Below are positions 19,023-28,579 of a DNA stretch of 64,000 bases, one piece after another. The notes under the pieces are model-generated. The model did no database searches and had not been told where the DNA came from. It worked only from the letters and a program-made list of their open reading frames with translations. The DNA comes from Shouchella hunanensis. Its GTDB lineage: Bacteria; Bacillota; Bacilli; Bacillales; Bacillaceae_D. The stretch spans positions 62,001 to 126,000 of the forward strand of contig NZ_CP117834.1 in assembly GCF_028735875.1 (NCBI RefSeq), given 5' to 3'. Each line of letters begins with the position of its first letter. The first letter of the stretch is position 1. Both the position numbers and the translations under genes were made by a program.

Positions 19023-19051
19023 AATATAGCATATAAAAATCATAAGCACAA
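19023..19051 (-). promoter_or_regulatory. Sigma-A promoter of the nine-tRNA operon
   Basis: On the minus strand TTGTGC (19051-19046), 17-base spacer, TATATT (19028-19023), with TGC just ahead as an extended -10. It lies between the comGB stop and tRNA-Ala, so the tRNAs are transcribed independently of comGAB. Confidence 0.75.
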
Positions 19052-19109
19052 GGCTTTTTTAAAATTTTTATTGGAAACTCTTTCGTCTCTTTATTTTACC
19101 TATTAAAGA

Positions 19110-19140
19110 AATCTCATGCAAGTTTTGCCTACATGAGATT
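19110..19140 (-). terminator. Possible terminator after comGB
   Basis: AATCTCAT...ATGAGATT with an inner GCAA/TTGC pairing encloses the comGB stop codon; the minus-strand RNA then runs TCTTTAATA. The U-tract is poor, so termination may be partial. Confidence 0.45.
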
Positions 19141-20166
19141 AAACATTTCATACATTGGCAGCATGATAATCAAAAATAAAAAGAAAATAAAACTACCAAT
19201 GAAAAGAAATAATAGCGGCTGTACAGCCTGCAAACCTCGTTCGATTTTTTGATCAAGTTCTTCCAGTATCCAACTACTAAAGAACTGTAAATCAGATGCT
19301 AACTTACCCGTGCGACTTCCATTTTCAACGATAATGCGTAACTCCTCCATATAATATGGCTGTGTTTCTAAATAAACGGCAAGGCTGTAGCCGTCCTTTA
19401 AGGATTGATTTATTTGATTCGCTTCATCTTTGAAAAATGGCATGTAAGATTGTTTCTCAAAAATGAAAATCGCTTCATGAATCGACATCCCTGTCTGTAA
19501 CAGTTTCCCTAATTGCAATGAGAAATAAAATGTGATTACTTGTCTTATCATTGTGTTAGTTGGCTTCCATTTCATTAGCAAACGTACCTTTTCATGTGGC
19601 GTTTGCTTTTGCACATATTTTCTAAACACAGCGTACATCATTATGGCGAAAAGAAGGAAGCTAGCTAAAATAATTGGAAGGTTTGTTAGGAAGGCAAAGA
19701 AATACTTAATAAAGCGTGGGGGTGTTTGATTCATTGTTACAAACAGTGATTGGAAATGAGGCACGATATAGAGATTTAATAAAACGAGGGCGACGATAGC
19801 ACCAAACAGTAAAACAAGGGGATAGCGTACTAATTTCTGAAGCTGCAGGCTCGTTTGTAACCTTTTTTGATAAAGCTTGCTTGCTTCCATTAGTCCCTCT
19901 GCGGCCTTTCCCTGCTCTTCATAAAAGAAAATATACGATTGAACATCAAGTGGCAACTCCATATCCAATAGGCTGGAGGAAAGAGCCTCTCCTTTTGTTA
20001 ACTTGTGCTCCATAAGTTGAATGATACGTTGCGTTTCTTTTGTTGATTGAACAGATAAAAAAGATAAAGCCTGTTCTGTACTATACCCACTCTGCAATAG
20101 TTCTCCTAATTTCATAATAAAGGAGATCTTCATTAACTTTGTCATACGTTTACGTTTTTTTATCAT
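19129..20166 (-). CDS. comGB: Competence pilus membrane platform protein ComGB
   Basis: A 345-residue GspF/PilC-family inner membrane platform protein for assembly of the competence pseudopilus. Two repeated T2SSF cytoplasmic domains (with motifs MKLGELLQSGYSTEQAL and LGKLLQTGMSIHEAI) alternate with membrane helices near 115-135, 165-190 and 320-345. GAGGTAGTCC site and ATG, three bases after the comGA stop. It normally leads straight into comGC; here a possible terminator, a promoter and nine tRNA genes follow instead. Confidence 0.93.
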   Translation of the reverse strand: MIKKRKRMTKLMKISFIMKLGELLQSGYSTEQALSFLSVQSTKETQRIIQLMEHKLTKGEALSSSLLDMELPLDVQSYIFFYEEQGKAAEGLMEASKLYQKRLQTSLQLQKLVRYPLVLLFGAIVALVLLNLYIVPHFQSLFVTMNQTPPRFIKYFFAFLTNLPIILASFLLFAIMMYAVFRKYVQKQTPHEKVRLLMKWKPTNTMIRQVITFYFSLQLGKLLQTGMSIHEAIFIFEKQSYMPFFKDEANQINQSLKDGYSLAVYLETQPYYMEELRIIVENGSRTGKLASDLQFFSSWILEELDQKIERGLQAVQPLLFLFIGSFIFFLFLIIMLPMYEMFNLM

Positions 20167-20169
20167 GGA

Positions 20170-21168
20170 CTACCTCGTCTGACTTAAACGCATGCAAGTC
20201 TCGTCATCAATCATACCTATTGCCCATGCCTTTTTTGTGACAGTTAGAAACGGAGCTTGCAGCTGCACTCCATCCATCGCTTCCTTTAACTCTTTCCCTA
20301 GTAGCCAGTCAAATATAGCCATACGATTGCCTCCCTCTTTTTGTGTAACGAGCTTTTGATAAAGAATAGCTTGAATACACGAAAGGCTACTTTCTATCCC
20401 TAAATCCCTTAATCTTTCTAACGTTGAAAATGAATTTGTCACATGAAGGCTAGCAATAACAACATGACCAGTATTGGCAGCTTGGACAGCTATAGCTGCG
20501 GTTGCTTGATCTCGAATCTCACCAATCACGATAATGTCTGGGTCATGCCTTAAAATGGCCCTTAACGCATGTTTAAAAGAAAGACCACCCCTTGTTTGAA
20601 TTTCAACTTGGGTCATGCCTTCAATCCGATGTTCAATAGGGTCTTCTACGGAAATAATTCGATAGCGTTGTTTTTCAACAAGTTGCTTTATGATGGAATA
20701 GATGGTTGTCGTTTTCCCTGAACCTGTTGAACCGGTTACTAGGACTAGTCCTGGTGTCGCATTTAACAGCTGATTAAAATGATGTTTGTCTTTCTTGAAA
20801 GGAGAAAGAGTTTGTAATGGTTGGAGGCTTGCGCTGTTCAAAATTCGAATGGCGATACTTTCTAAAGGGGTTGTAGGGAGGGTAGAGATTCTCATTGCAA
20901 TGGGCGTTTCATTCCACTTGTATTCAAATGCCTTACTTTGTGAGTGCCTTCGTTCACTAATGTCCATTCCAACAACGTATTTAAAATGATTCGAAAGCTT
21001 TTTAGATTCTTCAATACTAATACGCTGAACAAAGGTCATTACGCCTGTTATCCGATAATAGACGCAATAGCCGTCGTTGCTAGGACTAAGGTGAACATCT
21101 GTCGCTCCTACTTTTAATGCCTGTATAAGTAGCGCATCACTAATAAACGTGTTTGTCTGTATATGCAT
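20170..21168 (-). CDS. comGA: Competence pilus ATPase ComGA
   Basis: A 332-residue PilT/GspE-type traffic ATPase that powers pseudopilus assembly on the cytoplasmic face. Walker A is VTGSTGSGKTTT, Walker B is LRHDPDIIVIGEIRD, and the His box is ASLHVTN. The usual N-terminal PAS-like lead (VGATDVHLSPSNDGYCVYYRI) is present. AAAGGAGTAGTGG then ATG. It is 61 bases downstream of the yisB-like gene on the same strand; a separate promoter is expected but I could not place a ComK box. Confidence 0.95.
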   Translation of the reverse strand: MHIQTNTFISDALLIQALKVGATDVHLSPSNDGYCVYYRITGVMTFVQRISIEESKKLSNHFKYVVGMDISERRHSQSKAFEYKWNETPIAMRISTLPTTPLESIAIRILNSASLQPLQTLSPFKKDKHHFNQLLNATPGLVLVTGSTGSGKTTTIYSIIKQLVEKQRYRIISVEDPIEHRIEGMTQVEIQTRGGLSFKHALRAILRHDPDIIVIGEIRDQATAAIAVQAANTGHVVIASLHVTNSFSTLERLRDLGIESSLSCIQAILYQKLVTQKEGGNRMAIFDWLLGKELKEAMDGVQLQAPFLTVTKKAWAIGMIDDETCMRLSQTR

Positions 21169-21229
21169 CCACTACTCCTTTCTGTTTCGTTGACCTATTT
21201 ATTCTACGGTTCTTTCTTCAATCCCTGCT

Positions 21230-21529
21230 TCACCTTCTTTTTTTTCGATTTCTTGCTGTTTTTGTTTTTGGAATGGTTTCTGGTGGTTGTTTTCGAATCC
21301 ATTTTAGAAACTTTCTTAGTTTATCATCTTGTTTTAAATCAAGAATGGTTGTTAAGCGTGAAGCAAGTTCTTTATTTGTATACAGCGCATGAATCTGTTT
21401 GTGGCAAGGGATACAAAGATTCGCCGTTTCTGCAAACGTCCCTCCTTCATCCTTTGGTAGTAAATGGTGAACTGTTGTGGTGACATTTTCTCGCTCACAC
21501 AGTTCACAACAGCCTTGTTTCTTATTCAT
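21230..21529 (-). CDS. HNH endonuclease family protein, YisB-like
   Basis: A 99-residue HNH nuclease-fold protein. Two CxxC zinc pairs (CELC and CIPC) frame the VHHLLP and HKQIHALYT segments, which give the beta-beta-alpha metal site. Similar to B. subtilis YisB, especially around TANLCIPCHKQIHALY. The ATG at 21529 follows AAAGGAGGG; 39 residues of open frame upstream are discarded. The substrate is unknown; it is not next to a restriction system. Confidence 0.82.
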   Translation of the reverse strand: MNKKQGCCELCERENVTTTVHHLLPKDEGGTFAETANLCIPCHKQIHALYTNKELASRLTTILDLKQDDKLRKFLKWIRKQPPETIPKTKTARNRKKRR

Positions 21530-21604
21530 CCCTACACCCTCCTTTATCTTTATATTGAAGTCTACCCTTTTCATTGGTACGATAAAAGCTTGAAAGGAGC
21601 GCTC

Positions 21605-23893
21605 ATGCATACAGCACGATATTTTAATCAAACCGTTAACATACACACACTTGAACGATCTGAGTGGAATAAACTGTACTTAGCTAGTAAGCAAGGTAAA
21701 CTGACTTGCATTCACTGTAAAGCTCCTTTACGCATGGCACTATCCATTCACAAAAAACCGAGCTTTATTCACCCTGATCCAGTAAATGAGGCTTGTTATA
21801 CAGAGACCAGTTCAACCATGACTGTTCAAAAAGCGCGGACACAACCAAGAGAGTTTTCCGGCTTTCGCTTACCAACGAATAGCCAAATTGAAAAGGAACC
21901 AACAAATGAAACGGATTGGAAAGAGCCAGAACCATTAGTTGTCCGACATCGTTTTCAGGAACCAAAACGCTCCGACCGCCCAGACGATTCTTACCGCCGC
22001 ACTCTTGAAGATGCATCGCTGTCGTTTAATGATGATCAATGGCGCAGCATAAAAAAAACAGACGGTCCTTTGCTTATTCTTGCAGGAGCTGGTAGCGGAA
22101 AGACACGTGTCATAACAGCAAGAGCTGCGTATATGATCACAGAGCTTGACATTCCGATTAATCGCATCGCGCTCGTTACCTTTACATCGAAAGCAGCACA
22201 GGAAATGAAGGAACGCATGCTACTTTATCCTGGTATTACGAGGGAAATTGGCGAAAAAATACTCATTCGGACATTTCATAGCTTGTTTTTACAAATGCTT
22301 AAACACCATCAGAGCGAGCAATGGCACCACTCACGATTAATTCAATCCCCTCATTACCTTGTTAAACAAATAGGTATGACCCTTGGACTTGATGAAAATG
22401 AATTTGCATACGATTCAGCGGTTACGCAAATAAGTTATTGGAAGAATCATATGATACCCCCTGAACAGGTACAAGCCAAAACCGCTTTTGAGGAAAAAGT
22501 AAAAACGATTTACCAAGAATATGAACAACAAAAGCAGTTTCAGCACTATTATGATTTCGACGATATCTTATTAGGTTGTTTAGAGCTCTTAAAAGAGAAC
22601 TCAGCTTTACTTGAAAAATACCAAGAACGATTTTCTTACTTATCTGTTGATGAATTTCAAGATATTAATTTACTTCAATTTGAAATTGTGCGTTTGCTCT
22701 CTCAAAAGAACAATAACCTTTGCGTAGTCGGTGATGATGATCAATCCATCTATGCCTTTCGTGGGAGTGATCCGTCCTTTATTCAGTCGTTTCAATCATA
22801 TTATCCATCGGCAACGGTTGTGACGCTTGAAGATAATTACCGTTCAACCCATGAAATTATTGGGACAGCCAACACGGTTATACAAAAAAACCAGCAACGA
22901 TTATCGAAAACCTTACGAGCTCAAGTAACAAAAATGGACAATACACCAACAATTTTTTATCCCTACAATGAGGAAGAGGAAGCATCAATTATTGTTGAGG
23001 AAATTGCTTCTACATTGGCAACCGGTCAATCTATCGAGCAAATTGCCGTTCTTTTTCGAACTAGCGCCGGGGTACGTGCGCTAACAGAGCGTCTCATTGA
23101 TGCCGACATTCCCTTTCAATTAGATCAAACAGCTGGGACGTTTTATGATAAGCCAATCGTTCAGAAAGCACTTGCTTTTTTAAGGCTTTCTCTTTATGAG
23201 GATCATGATGAAGCCGCTCCTTATGCTTTACAAGCTTTATTCTTAAAGCAAGATAAACAACAAGAATTAATCGCTATCAAGCAAAAACGAGCTTGTACAT
23301 TACTTGAAGCATTCCCATTTTTAACCGGAACACAACCGTTTCAGAAAAAAAAGTTGCAACAGCTACCAGAGTTATGTAGAAAATTAACGACACTCACTCC
23401 TATTCAAGCGCTTGAAAGTATTGAACAAGATATCGGTTTTAAAGATACACTAAAGAAACAAGCTCAAGAAGGAAATCAGCTGGACAAAGGAAGCGATTCG
23501 TTTAGACAATTAAAAGCATTAGCCAGGCAACATGATACTGTTGCTTCCTTTCTCCATTATATTGACTGTATGACGGTAAAAATAAAAGAACATAAGTACC
23601 GTCCCCATTCTTCAGGTGTACAGTTATTAACCATTCATCGTGCAAAAGGGCTAGAGTTTGAGCATGTCTATATTATTGGCTGTGTGGATCGGTCTCTTCC
23701 ACATGATTATGCCTTAGACGCTTTAAAAGAAGGAGACGAAGCCCCTCTACAAGAAGAGCGACGCTTGTTGTATGTAGCGATGACACGAGCAAAATCACGC
23801 TTGTACCTTTCTTCTCCTCTTTATTATTTTGAGAATAGAAGCTTCGCGTCTCGCTTCTTGCTTCCTGTATTAAAAAACCGCTCACGGTCGTGA
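21605..23893 (+). CDS. yjcD: UvrD/PcrA-like ATP-dependent DNA helicase, YjcD type
   Basis: A 762-residue superfamily 1A helicase. The N-terminal 100 residues carry a CIHC element resembling the CoiA N-terminus and a disordered acidic linker. Then come Walker A (LAGAGSGKTRV), SVDEFQDIN (motif II), VVGDDDQSIYAFRGS (motif III), LLTIHRAKGLEFEHV (motif V) and LLYVAMTRAKSRL (motif VI). It is divergent from the HNH gene with a 75-base gap. The AAAGGAG site fixes ATG 21605; the 47 residues of extra open frame overlap the HNH gene. Probably a repair or recombination helicase. Confidence 0.9.
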   Translation: MHTARYFNQTVNIHTLERSEWNKLYLASKQGKLTCIHCKAPLRMALSIHKKPSFIHPDPVNEACYTETSSTMTVQKARTQPREFSGFRLPTNSQIEKEPTNETDWKEPEPLVVRHRFQEPKRSDRPDDSYRRTLEDASLSFNDDQWRSIKKTDGPLLILAGAGSGKTRVITARAAYMITELDIPINRIALVTFTSKAAQEMKERMLLYPGITREIGEKILIRTFHSLFLQMLKHHQSEQWHHSRLIQSPHYLVKQIGMTLGLDENEFAYDSAVTQISYWKNHMIPPEQVQAKTAFEEKVKTIYQEYEQQKQFQHYYDFDDILLGCLELLKENSALLEKYQERFSYLSVDEFQDINLLQFEIVRLLSQKNNNLCVVGDDDQSIYAFRGSDPSFIQSFQSYYPSATVVTLEDNYRSTHEIIGTANTVIQKNQQRLSKTLRAQVTKMDNTPTIFYPYNEEEEASIIVEEIASTLATGQSIEQIAVLFRTSAGVRALTERLIDADIPFQLDQTAGTFYDKPIVQKALAFLRLSLYEDHDEAAPYALQALFLKQDKQQELIAIKQKRACTLLEAFPFLTGTQPFQKKKLQQLPELCRKLTTLTPIQALESIEQDIGFKDTLKKQAQEGNQLDKGSDSFRQLKALARQHDTVASFLHYIDCMTVKIKEHKYRPHSSGVQLLTIHRAKGLEFEHVYIIGCVDRSLPHDYALDALKEGDEAPLQEERRLLYVAMTRAKSRLYLSSPLYYFENRSFASRFLLPVLKNRSRS

Positions 23894-23902
23894 GCGGTTT
23901 TT
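23873..23902 (+). terminator. Terminator overlapping the end of yjcD
   Basis: AAAAACCGCTCAC / GTGAGCGGTTTTT, 13-bp arms with GGTC loop. The yjcD stop (23891-23893) is in the right arm. Confidence 0.85.
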
Positions 23903-23968
23903 CCTTTGGACTAGTACAACCTTCCCTGCTCATAGATTGATAAAGGAGAATAAAATGAAAGGTAGGAA

Positions 23969-25357
23969 ATGACAATGAAGCGACTAACAAGCATTATTAT
24001 GTTAACGTACAATCAGTGGTCTTTAACGAAGCTATGCTTAGATAGTTTGTTTAAGCATACTGATCAGTCAATGATTGAAGTAATCGTAATTGACAATGGA
24101 TCCACTGACGAAACCAAAAGAGAATTGGAAAAAGAAGAACGTATTACGTTTATTGCCAACGACCATAATAAAGGATTTGCAGGCGCATGTAACCAGGGAG
24201 CCGATCTAGCAAAAGGAGATGAGCTGCTCTTTTTAAACAACGATACAATTGTTACCCCGCAGTGGCTCACTCGTATGCAACAAACACTAGACTCGGATCA
24301 GCATATTGATTTAGTTGGACCGGTTAGTAATTACGTTAGCGGAGAACAGCTTATTCAAGATCCATACCATTCTCTTGATGACATTGATGAGTACGCTAAG
24401 AAAAGACGCGATGTATACGACAAACAAAAGAAATACGTCATGCGTCTCGTCGGCTTTTGTTTACTCGTTCGTAAAGCTGTTTTTGATCAAATCGGTGGTT
24501 TTGATGAACGGTTTGCCATTGGCTCCTTTGAAGATGATGATTTTTGCTTACGAGCCGTTCAATCTGGTTCTCGATTAGCGATTGCCCTTGATGCCCATGT
24601 GCATCATCACGGTCATGCTACGTTCACCGGTAGCCCAGAAATTAATTTCAATCAAACTTACGCAGAAAATTACGCACGCTATGTAAATAAATGGGGCACC
24701 GATCTCTCTTATTTTATGCACGGAAGACCAGAACTTGTTCAAGTCGTGCCTCAAGATGCAAAACGTATTTTAGATATTGGATGCGGCGCAGGTGCAACTG
24801 GTCTACAGTTACTAAATCGGCAGCAATGTAAGCTGGTTGGCATAGAAGGAAATGAAAAGATGGCACAGATTGCTCGTAGCTATTATGAGTCCGTCTATAC
24901 CATCAACATTGATGAAACGATCCCTCCACTGGAAACAGAATCCTTTGACGTTCTTTTATTCGCTGACGTTTTAGAACATTTAAAAGACCCTTGGAAAACG
25001 ATTCAAGAATATAGCAAGTTTCTAAAAAAAGACGGAGCTATTATTGCGAGTATCCCAAATATTGCTCATGCTGAAGCACTAATTCCACTTTTAATGGGCC
25101 GTTTTGATTATCGTGATGCCGGTATACTAGACCGCACACATTTACGCTTTTTCACACCACAAACATTGTATACGCTGTTTCCAACTGACCAATTCTCTAT
25201 TCGCCAACAATTTTCCACACACATTCCTGTCGATGCTAAAATAAGTACATTTTTTCATGAAGTTAGTTTATTAGGCAAAAAGTTCGATTTAGAGTTAAGT
25301 GGATTGTCAGACTTAATCAAAACCTACCAATCAGTCGTTTTGTTTAAGAAGTTGTAA
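23969..25357 (+). CDS. Glycosyltransferase family 2 fused to a SAM methyltransferase
   Basis: A 462-residue two-domain protein. Residues 1-245 form a GT2 (GT-A fold) transferase: SIIMLTYNQ, VIDNGSTDET, the nucleotide-sugar motif LFLNNDT and GSFEDDDFCLR. Residues 260-462 form a class I methyltransferase with motif I ILDIGCGAGATG and the later FADVLEHLKDPW. The likely role is adding a sugar and then methylating it on a cell- or spore-surface glycan; acceptor and sugar are unknown. ATG at 23969 or 23975 follows AAAGGTAGGA. Its last 27 bases overlap the opposing GT2-TPR gene. First gene of the accessory glycan region. Confidence 0.85.
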   Translation: MTMKRLTSIIMLTYNQWSLTKLCLDSLFKHTDQSMIEVIVIDNGSTDETKRELEKEERITFIANDHNKGFAGACNQGADLAKGDELLFLNNDTIVTPQWLTRMQQTLDSDQHIDLVGPVSNYVSGEQLIQDPYHSLDDIDEYAKKRRDVYDKQKKYVMRLVGFCLLVRKAVFDQIGGFDERFAIGSFEDDDFCLRAVQSGSRLAIALDAHVHHHGHATFTGSPEINFNQTYAENYARYVNKWGTDLSYFMHGRPELVQVVPQDAKRILDIGCGAGATGLQLLNRQQCKLVGIEGNEKMAQIARSYYESVYTINIDETIPPLETESFDVLLFADVLEHLKDPWKTIQEYSKFLKKDGAIIASIPNIAHAEALIPLLMGRFDYRDAGILDRTHLRFFTPQTLYTLFPTDQFSIRQQFSTHIPVDAKISTFFHEVSLLGKKFDLELSGLSDLIKTYQSVVLFKKL

Positions 25358-26419
25358 TTGTTCTTTAAAATAAGAACGGTTGTATTCAATTCGGCTATCA
25401 TCTGGAAGAAACGTTGCTGCCTGTTCATTGTGCTCGTTTGCTTTTTCTGTAAACCCAAGCTTGTCGTAACATACCGCTAGTTGAAGATTTGGAATCCATG
25501 TTTCGCATGCGACATTTTGGAAGTAAGCATTTTCTTCTTTATTACGTATCGCCATTTCATACCAGAATACCGCCTCTGAAAATGCTTGCTTCTCCATAAA
25601 GGAGTGACCAATACGGCAGCACGTTTCTGGTTTTGGTTTTCCGTATTCTAATGCTCGAAATGTCCAATCTTTTGCTACTTTCGGCAAGCCTAGGTTTATA
25701 TAGCAATCAGCTAATTTGTTACAAGAACGAATGAGGTCTTCTGACCAACCTTTATCCGTTTTAATGAATTTCAAATAATACTCAACAGCATCTTCAAACC
25801 GACGATGATCTGTTAACTCATTCGCGTAATAAAGCAAGTCTCTTGGAGTAAACGCTTCCCCTGACGCTTTCATCCCTTCATAAATATCAAGGTTGCGTGT
25901 TAAATCGTGGCCATCATCAGCCGATAAGTGGGTTACAGCAATATCACTATGATGCAATTCTCCGTATACTTCTAAATATTCGTGAACCGCTCCGTGCCAG
26001 ACAAAGCCACGTTCTTTCTTTACGATTCGAAATCGTCTGATACTCGATGTCACCCCTCCATTCCCATCAAAAGCTAAATGATAATCCATTGATACAGCAT
26101 CAACCTTTTCTTCCAGGGTAGACTTTAGTAATTTAAGCTTTTGACGGTCCTCTTCCTTTAAAATATCATCCGCATCTAGCCACATGACATACGGTTTCGT
26201 TGCATAAGAGAACGCTTTGTTTCGTGCTTTAGCGAAGTGATTTACCCAAGTAAAGTCATACACTTTATCTGTAAACGAAGTAGCAATCTCTTTTGTCCGA
26301 TCAGTAGAACCTGTATCTAGAATAATAATCTCATCTACTACCTCTTTCACGCTGGACAAGCAGCGCTCTAACACGGCTTCTTCGTTTTTCACAATTAAGC
26401 ATAAACTGATTTCAATCAT
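25331..26419 (-). CDS. Family 2 glycosyltransferase with C-terminal TPR-like region
   Basis: A 362-residue protein. Residues 1-110 are a GT2 domain (SLCLIVKNEEAVL, LDTGSTDRT, NHFAKARNKAF, MWLDADD). From about 200 onward the chain is helical with tetratricopeptide spacing (aromatic/Gly-Ala repeats such as CNKLADCYINLGLPKVA and CCRIGHSFMEKQAF). This layout is common in SunS-like and Bacillus surface glycan transferases, where the TPRs bind the acceptor. ATG at 26419 follows GGAGGTG. It is 23 bases downstream of the next transferase on the same strand, forming an operon. Confidence 0.83.
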   Translation of the reverse strand: MIEISLCLIVKNEEAVLERCLSSVKEVVDEIIILDTGSTDRTKEIATSFTDKVYDFTWVNHFAKARNKAFSYATKPYVMWLDADDILKEEDRQKLKLLKSTLEEKVDAVSMDYHLAFDGNGGVTSSIRRFRIVKKERGFVWHGAVHEYLEVYGELHHSDIAVTHLSADDGHDLTRNLDIYEGMKASGEAFTPRDLLYYANELTDHRRFEDAVEYYLKFIKTDKGWSEDLIRSCNKLADCYINLGLPKVAKDWTFRALEYGKPKPETCCRIGHSFMEKQAFSEAVFWYEMAIRNKEENAYFQNVACETWIPNLQLAVCYDKLGFTEKANEHNEQAATFLPDDSRIEYNRSYFKEQLQLLKQND

Positions 26420-26442
26420 CCGAAACACCTCCACAGCCCATT

Positions 26443-28080
26443 TTATGTGTCAGCATGCTGGGATGTGCCTGTATACACATAGGATAAAGATAGCTTTCTA
26501 CTGTCTACCTTAAGTCTAGATTCTTCGATTGCCACATTTTGGAGTAGCTCTCGTCTCCTTCCCTCATCACTAAAGCCACCTCGAACGGTTTTTTTTGTAA
26601 ATAGATAACGAAAGCCGAGAAGCAACTCACGTATAAGTTCATCCTCAAACATATGAAGAAATGGCTGCACATTTACCTCTGGCCCAGCAAACATTGATAC
26701 GTCTTCAAGTAAAAGGTCAATCTGCAATCTTTCAGGTATGCCAACTTGTTGTGCCTTCATTTGCGGCAAAAGAAACGGCGGTAGAAGCAGGCTTGATAGA
26801 TGCGCACTTGCTGTAAGATTTAACATGGTTACTAACTGCTGGCCAGAAAAAAACACTGACATGTCTTCGAGTGAAGTAAACAACTGCTCCTGGTTATTGT
26901 AAATAAGTGCATCTGGGTGAATCATCGCTTGTTCAACAAACTGAGCGATATGGTAAACGGTTAATGGTATACAGCCGTGATGAAAGAGACAATAATCTCC
27001 TCGCGAAAACCGCTGACCAACTTTAAAAGCAGGCCCCATTTTTTCAATTTGTTGAAGACGGAGGTAAGGTTGTTTCATTTGCTCTAATTGCCAGCATAGT
27101 ACAGAGCATTCTCCTGAAACAACTGGAATCACTTCTACCGTTTCATTGTGCTGTAATTGAGCAATCGTTGTTACAAGTGAAGTGTCGTAATGATCATCAA
27201 TATAGACGACAAAAGACACAGGTTTTTTTGGCTGATCTTTGCACCACGCCTCTCTGCATTGTTCAAGCTCTTGCTCATCCCACACTACTTGTATTTCTAC
27301 GAGATCACGATTACCGTGATGAATTACGTAATGAAGGGCTTCTAACATATCACCTTGCATACGCTGCATCGCAGTAGAAAGCTGACCGCTTCCTTTTGCT
27401 ACATGATTCTTTCGAGGTTTATTCATTTTTAAGACATCAATTGTAAAAGGGACTGTTACGTTCTTTGTTTTCTGTAAAGCCATACTGTTGGCAAGCATCG
27501 GATTTACCAATGCAGAAACGCCGATTTCTTGAATTAAGTGATGGCTCATTGTATGTGGAATGGTTAAGAGATTTTCTGCTCGAAGGTCTTTTCGACCCTG
27601 GATGTGATTTAAAAAATAGCGTCCAGCTGAAATCGTATCTGCTTTATCAAAATGGGTAATCCAATCAATAGAGTTTAAACTTAAATCTTCTCCGTTTTCA
27701 ATGGCTACTATAAAAGGGATGTATTGCTCTGCCTGTATAACAATATCGGCGTCTGTAAACAAATAAATATCTGCATTTGCTGCTTCTGCACCGATAGCAC
27801 GACCTACATCATTTCCTAGCGGGTAATGAAATTGAATGACTTTAGCACCTTTTCCACTGGCAACAGCGGCTGTCTGGTCCTTCGAGCCATTTACAACAAC
27901 AATCAATTCATCAGGCATGAGCCGATTGATTTCATCAAGCACTGCGCCCAACGTATCTTCTTCATTCATAGCCGGCACAATAACAGCTAATCGATAGGCA
28001 TGATTCCGCTGGACTGGCTGTTTTTGCAGGGGGTGCTCTTTCTTAACACGGTTTTGATTTTTGCGCTGGAAATATTGCAT
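26443..28080 (-). CDS. Large glycosyltransferase with GT2 N-terminal domain
   Basis: A 545-residue protein. After a basic 28-residue lead, residues 29-140 carry a GT2 fold (LAVIVPAMNEEDTLG, ELIVVVNGSKDQT, YLFTDADIVI). The second half begins near 270 with a weaker GT2-like start (SFVVYIDDHYDTSLVTTI) but lacks a clear DxD, so it may be a degenerate second transferase or acceptor-binding domain. Good AAAGGAAGG site. First gene of a two-gene unit with the GT2-TPR gene. A spore-surface role is inferred from the locus only. Confidence 0.75.
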   Translation of the reverse strand: MQYFQRKNQNRVKKEHPLQKQPVQRNHAYRLAVIVPAMNEEDTLGAVLDEINRLMPDELIVVVNGSKDQTAAVASGKGAKVIQFHYPLGNDVGRAIGAEAANADIYLFTDADIVIQAEQYIPFIVAIENGEDLSLNSIDWITHFDKADTISAGRYFLNHIQGRKDLRAENLLTIPHTMSHHLIQEIGVSALVNPMLANSMALQKTKNVTVPFTIDVLKMNKPRKNHVAKGSGQLSTAMQRMQGDMLEALHYVIHHGNRDLVEIQVVWDEQELEQCREAWCKDQPKKPVSFVVYIDDHYDTSLVTTIAQLQHNETVEVIPVVSGECSVLCWQLEQMKQPYLRLQQIEKMGPAFKVGQRFSRGDYCLFHHGCIPLTVYHIAQFVEQAMIHPDALIYNNQEQLFTSLEDMSVFFSGQQLVTMLNLTASAHLSSLLLPPFLLPQMKAQQVGIPERLQIDLLLEDVSMFAGPEVNVQPFLHMFEDELIRELLLGFRYLFTKKTVRGGFSDEGRRRELLQNVAIEESRLKVDSRKLSLSYVYTGTSQHADT

Positions 28081-28168
28081 TTGCCGCCTTCCTTTCTCTT
28101 TTTTGCATCATGAATCGCCTCTTTCGTTCATAAGATGATAGAAATGCCAGCTGAGAGGACTGAGTAAA

Positions 28169-28579
28169 ATGACACAATCCACTTCACGGCTAACACCCGT
28201 ACAGCTTCATCAACGTCTCATCCATGCAGAATCAGAAATTGTCCGCTTAAATAAAGAACTAGAGCGTTATAAAAATGATTATCACTACAACATGATTGAT
28301 GAATTGCTTGCAGAAAATCAAGACCTTCTTGAAGAGTGCGCGCGATTAAAAGAACAGGCATCGGATAACAAGTCGCCTAAAACAAGCCAACAAACGGAAA
28401 GTGTTGAACCCGCACCTGAAGTTGAAAAGAAACAGGATGAACAGCAGCACCCTCATTCACCAGATGAATCCGTCTTCTTTTCTAGTAAAGCCAGTTTACC
28501 GAAGCAACAAGATACGCAAGAAGATTCAAGTCAAACTAGTTGGTTCGCTCGAAATATGAAAACTAGATCAAAGAAATAA
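28169..28579 (+). CDS. Coiled-coil protein of unknown function
   Basis: A 136-residue soluble protein. Residues 8-70 form a heptad-patterned coiled coil (LHQRLIHAESEIVRLNKELERY and beyond); the rest is polar, acidic and low-complexity with a basic end. Ribosome site GAGAGGACTGAG before the ATG. Transcribed alone, opposite to the transferases, and overlapping the epimerase gene tail by 12 bases. No family recognised; a structural or scaffold role on the spore surface is a guess. Confidence 0.65.
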   Translation: MTQSTSRLTPVQLHQRLIHAESEIVRLNKELERYKNDYHYNMIDELLAENQDLLEECARLKEQASDNKSPKTSQQTESVEPAPEVEKKQDEQQHPHSPDESVFFSSKASLPKQQDTQEDSSQTSWFARNMKTRSKK

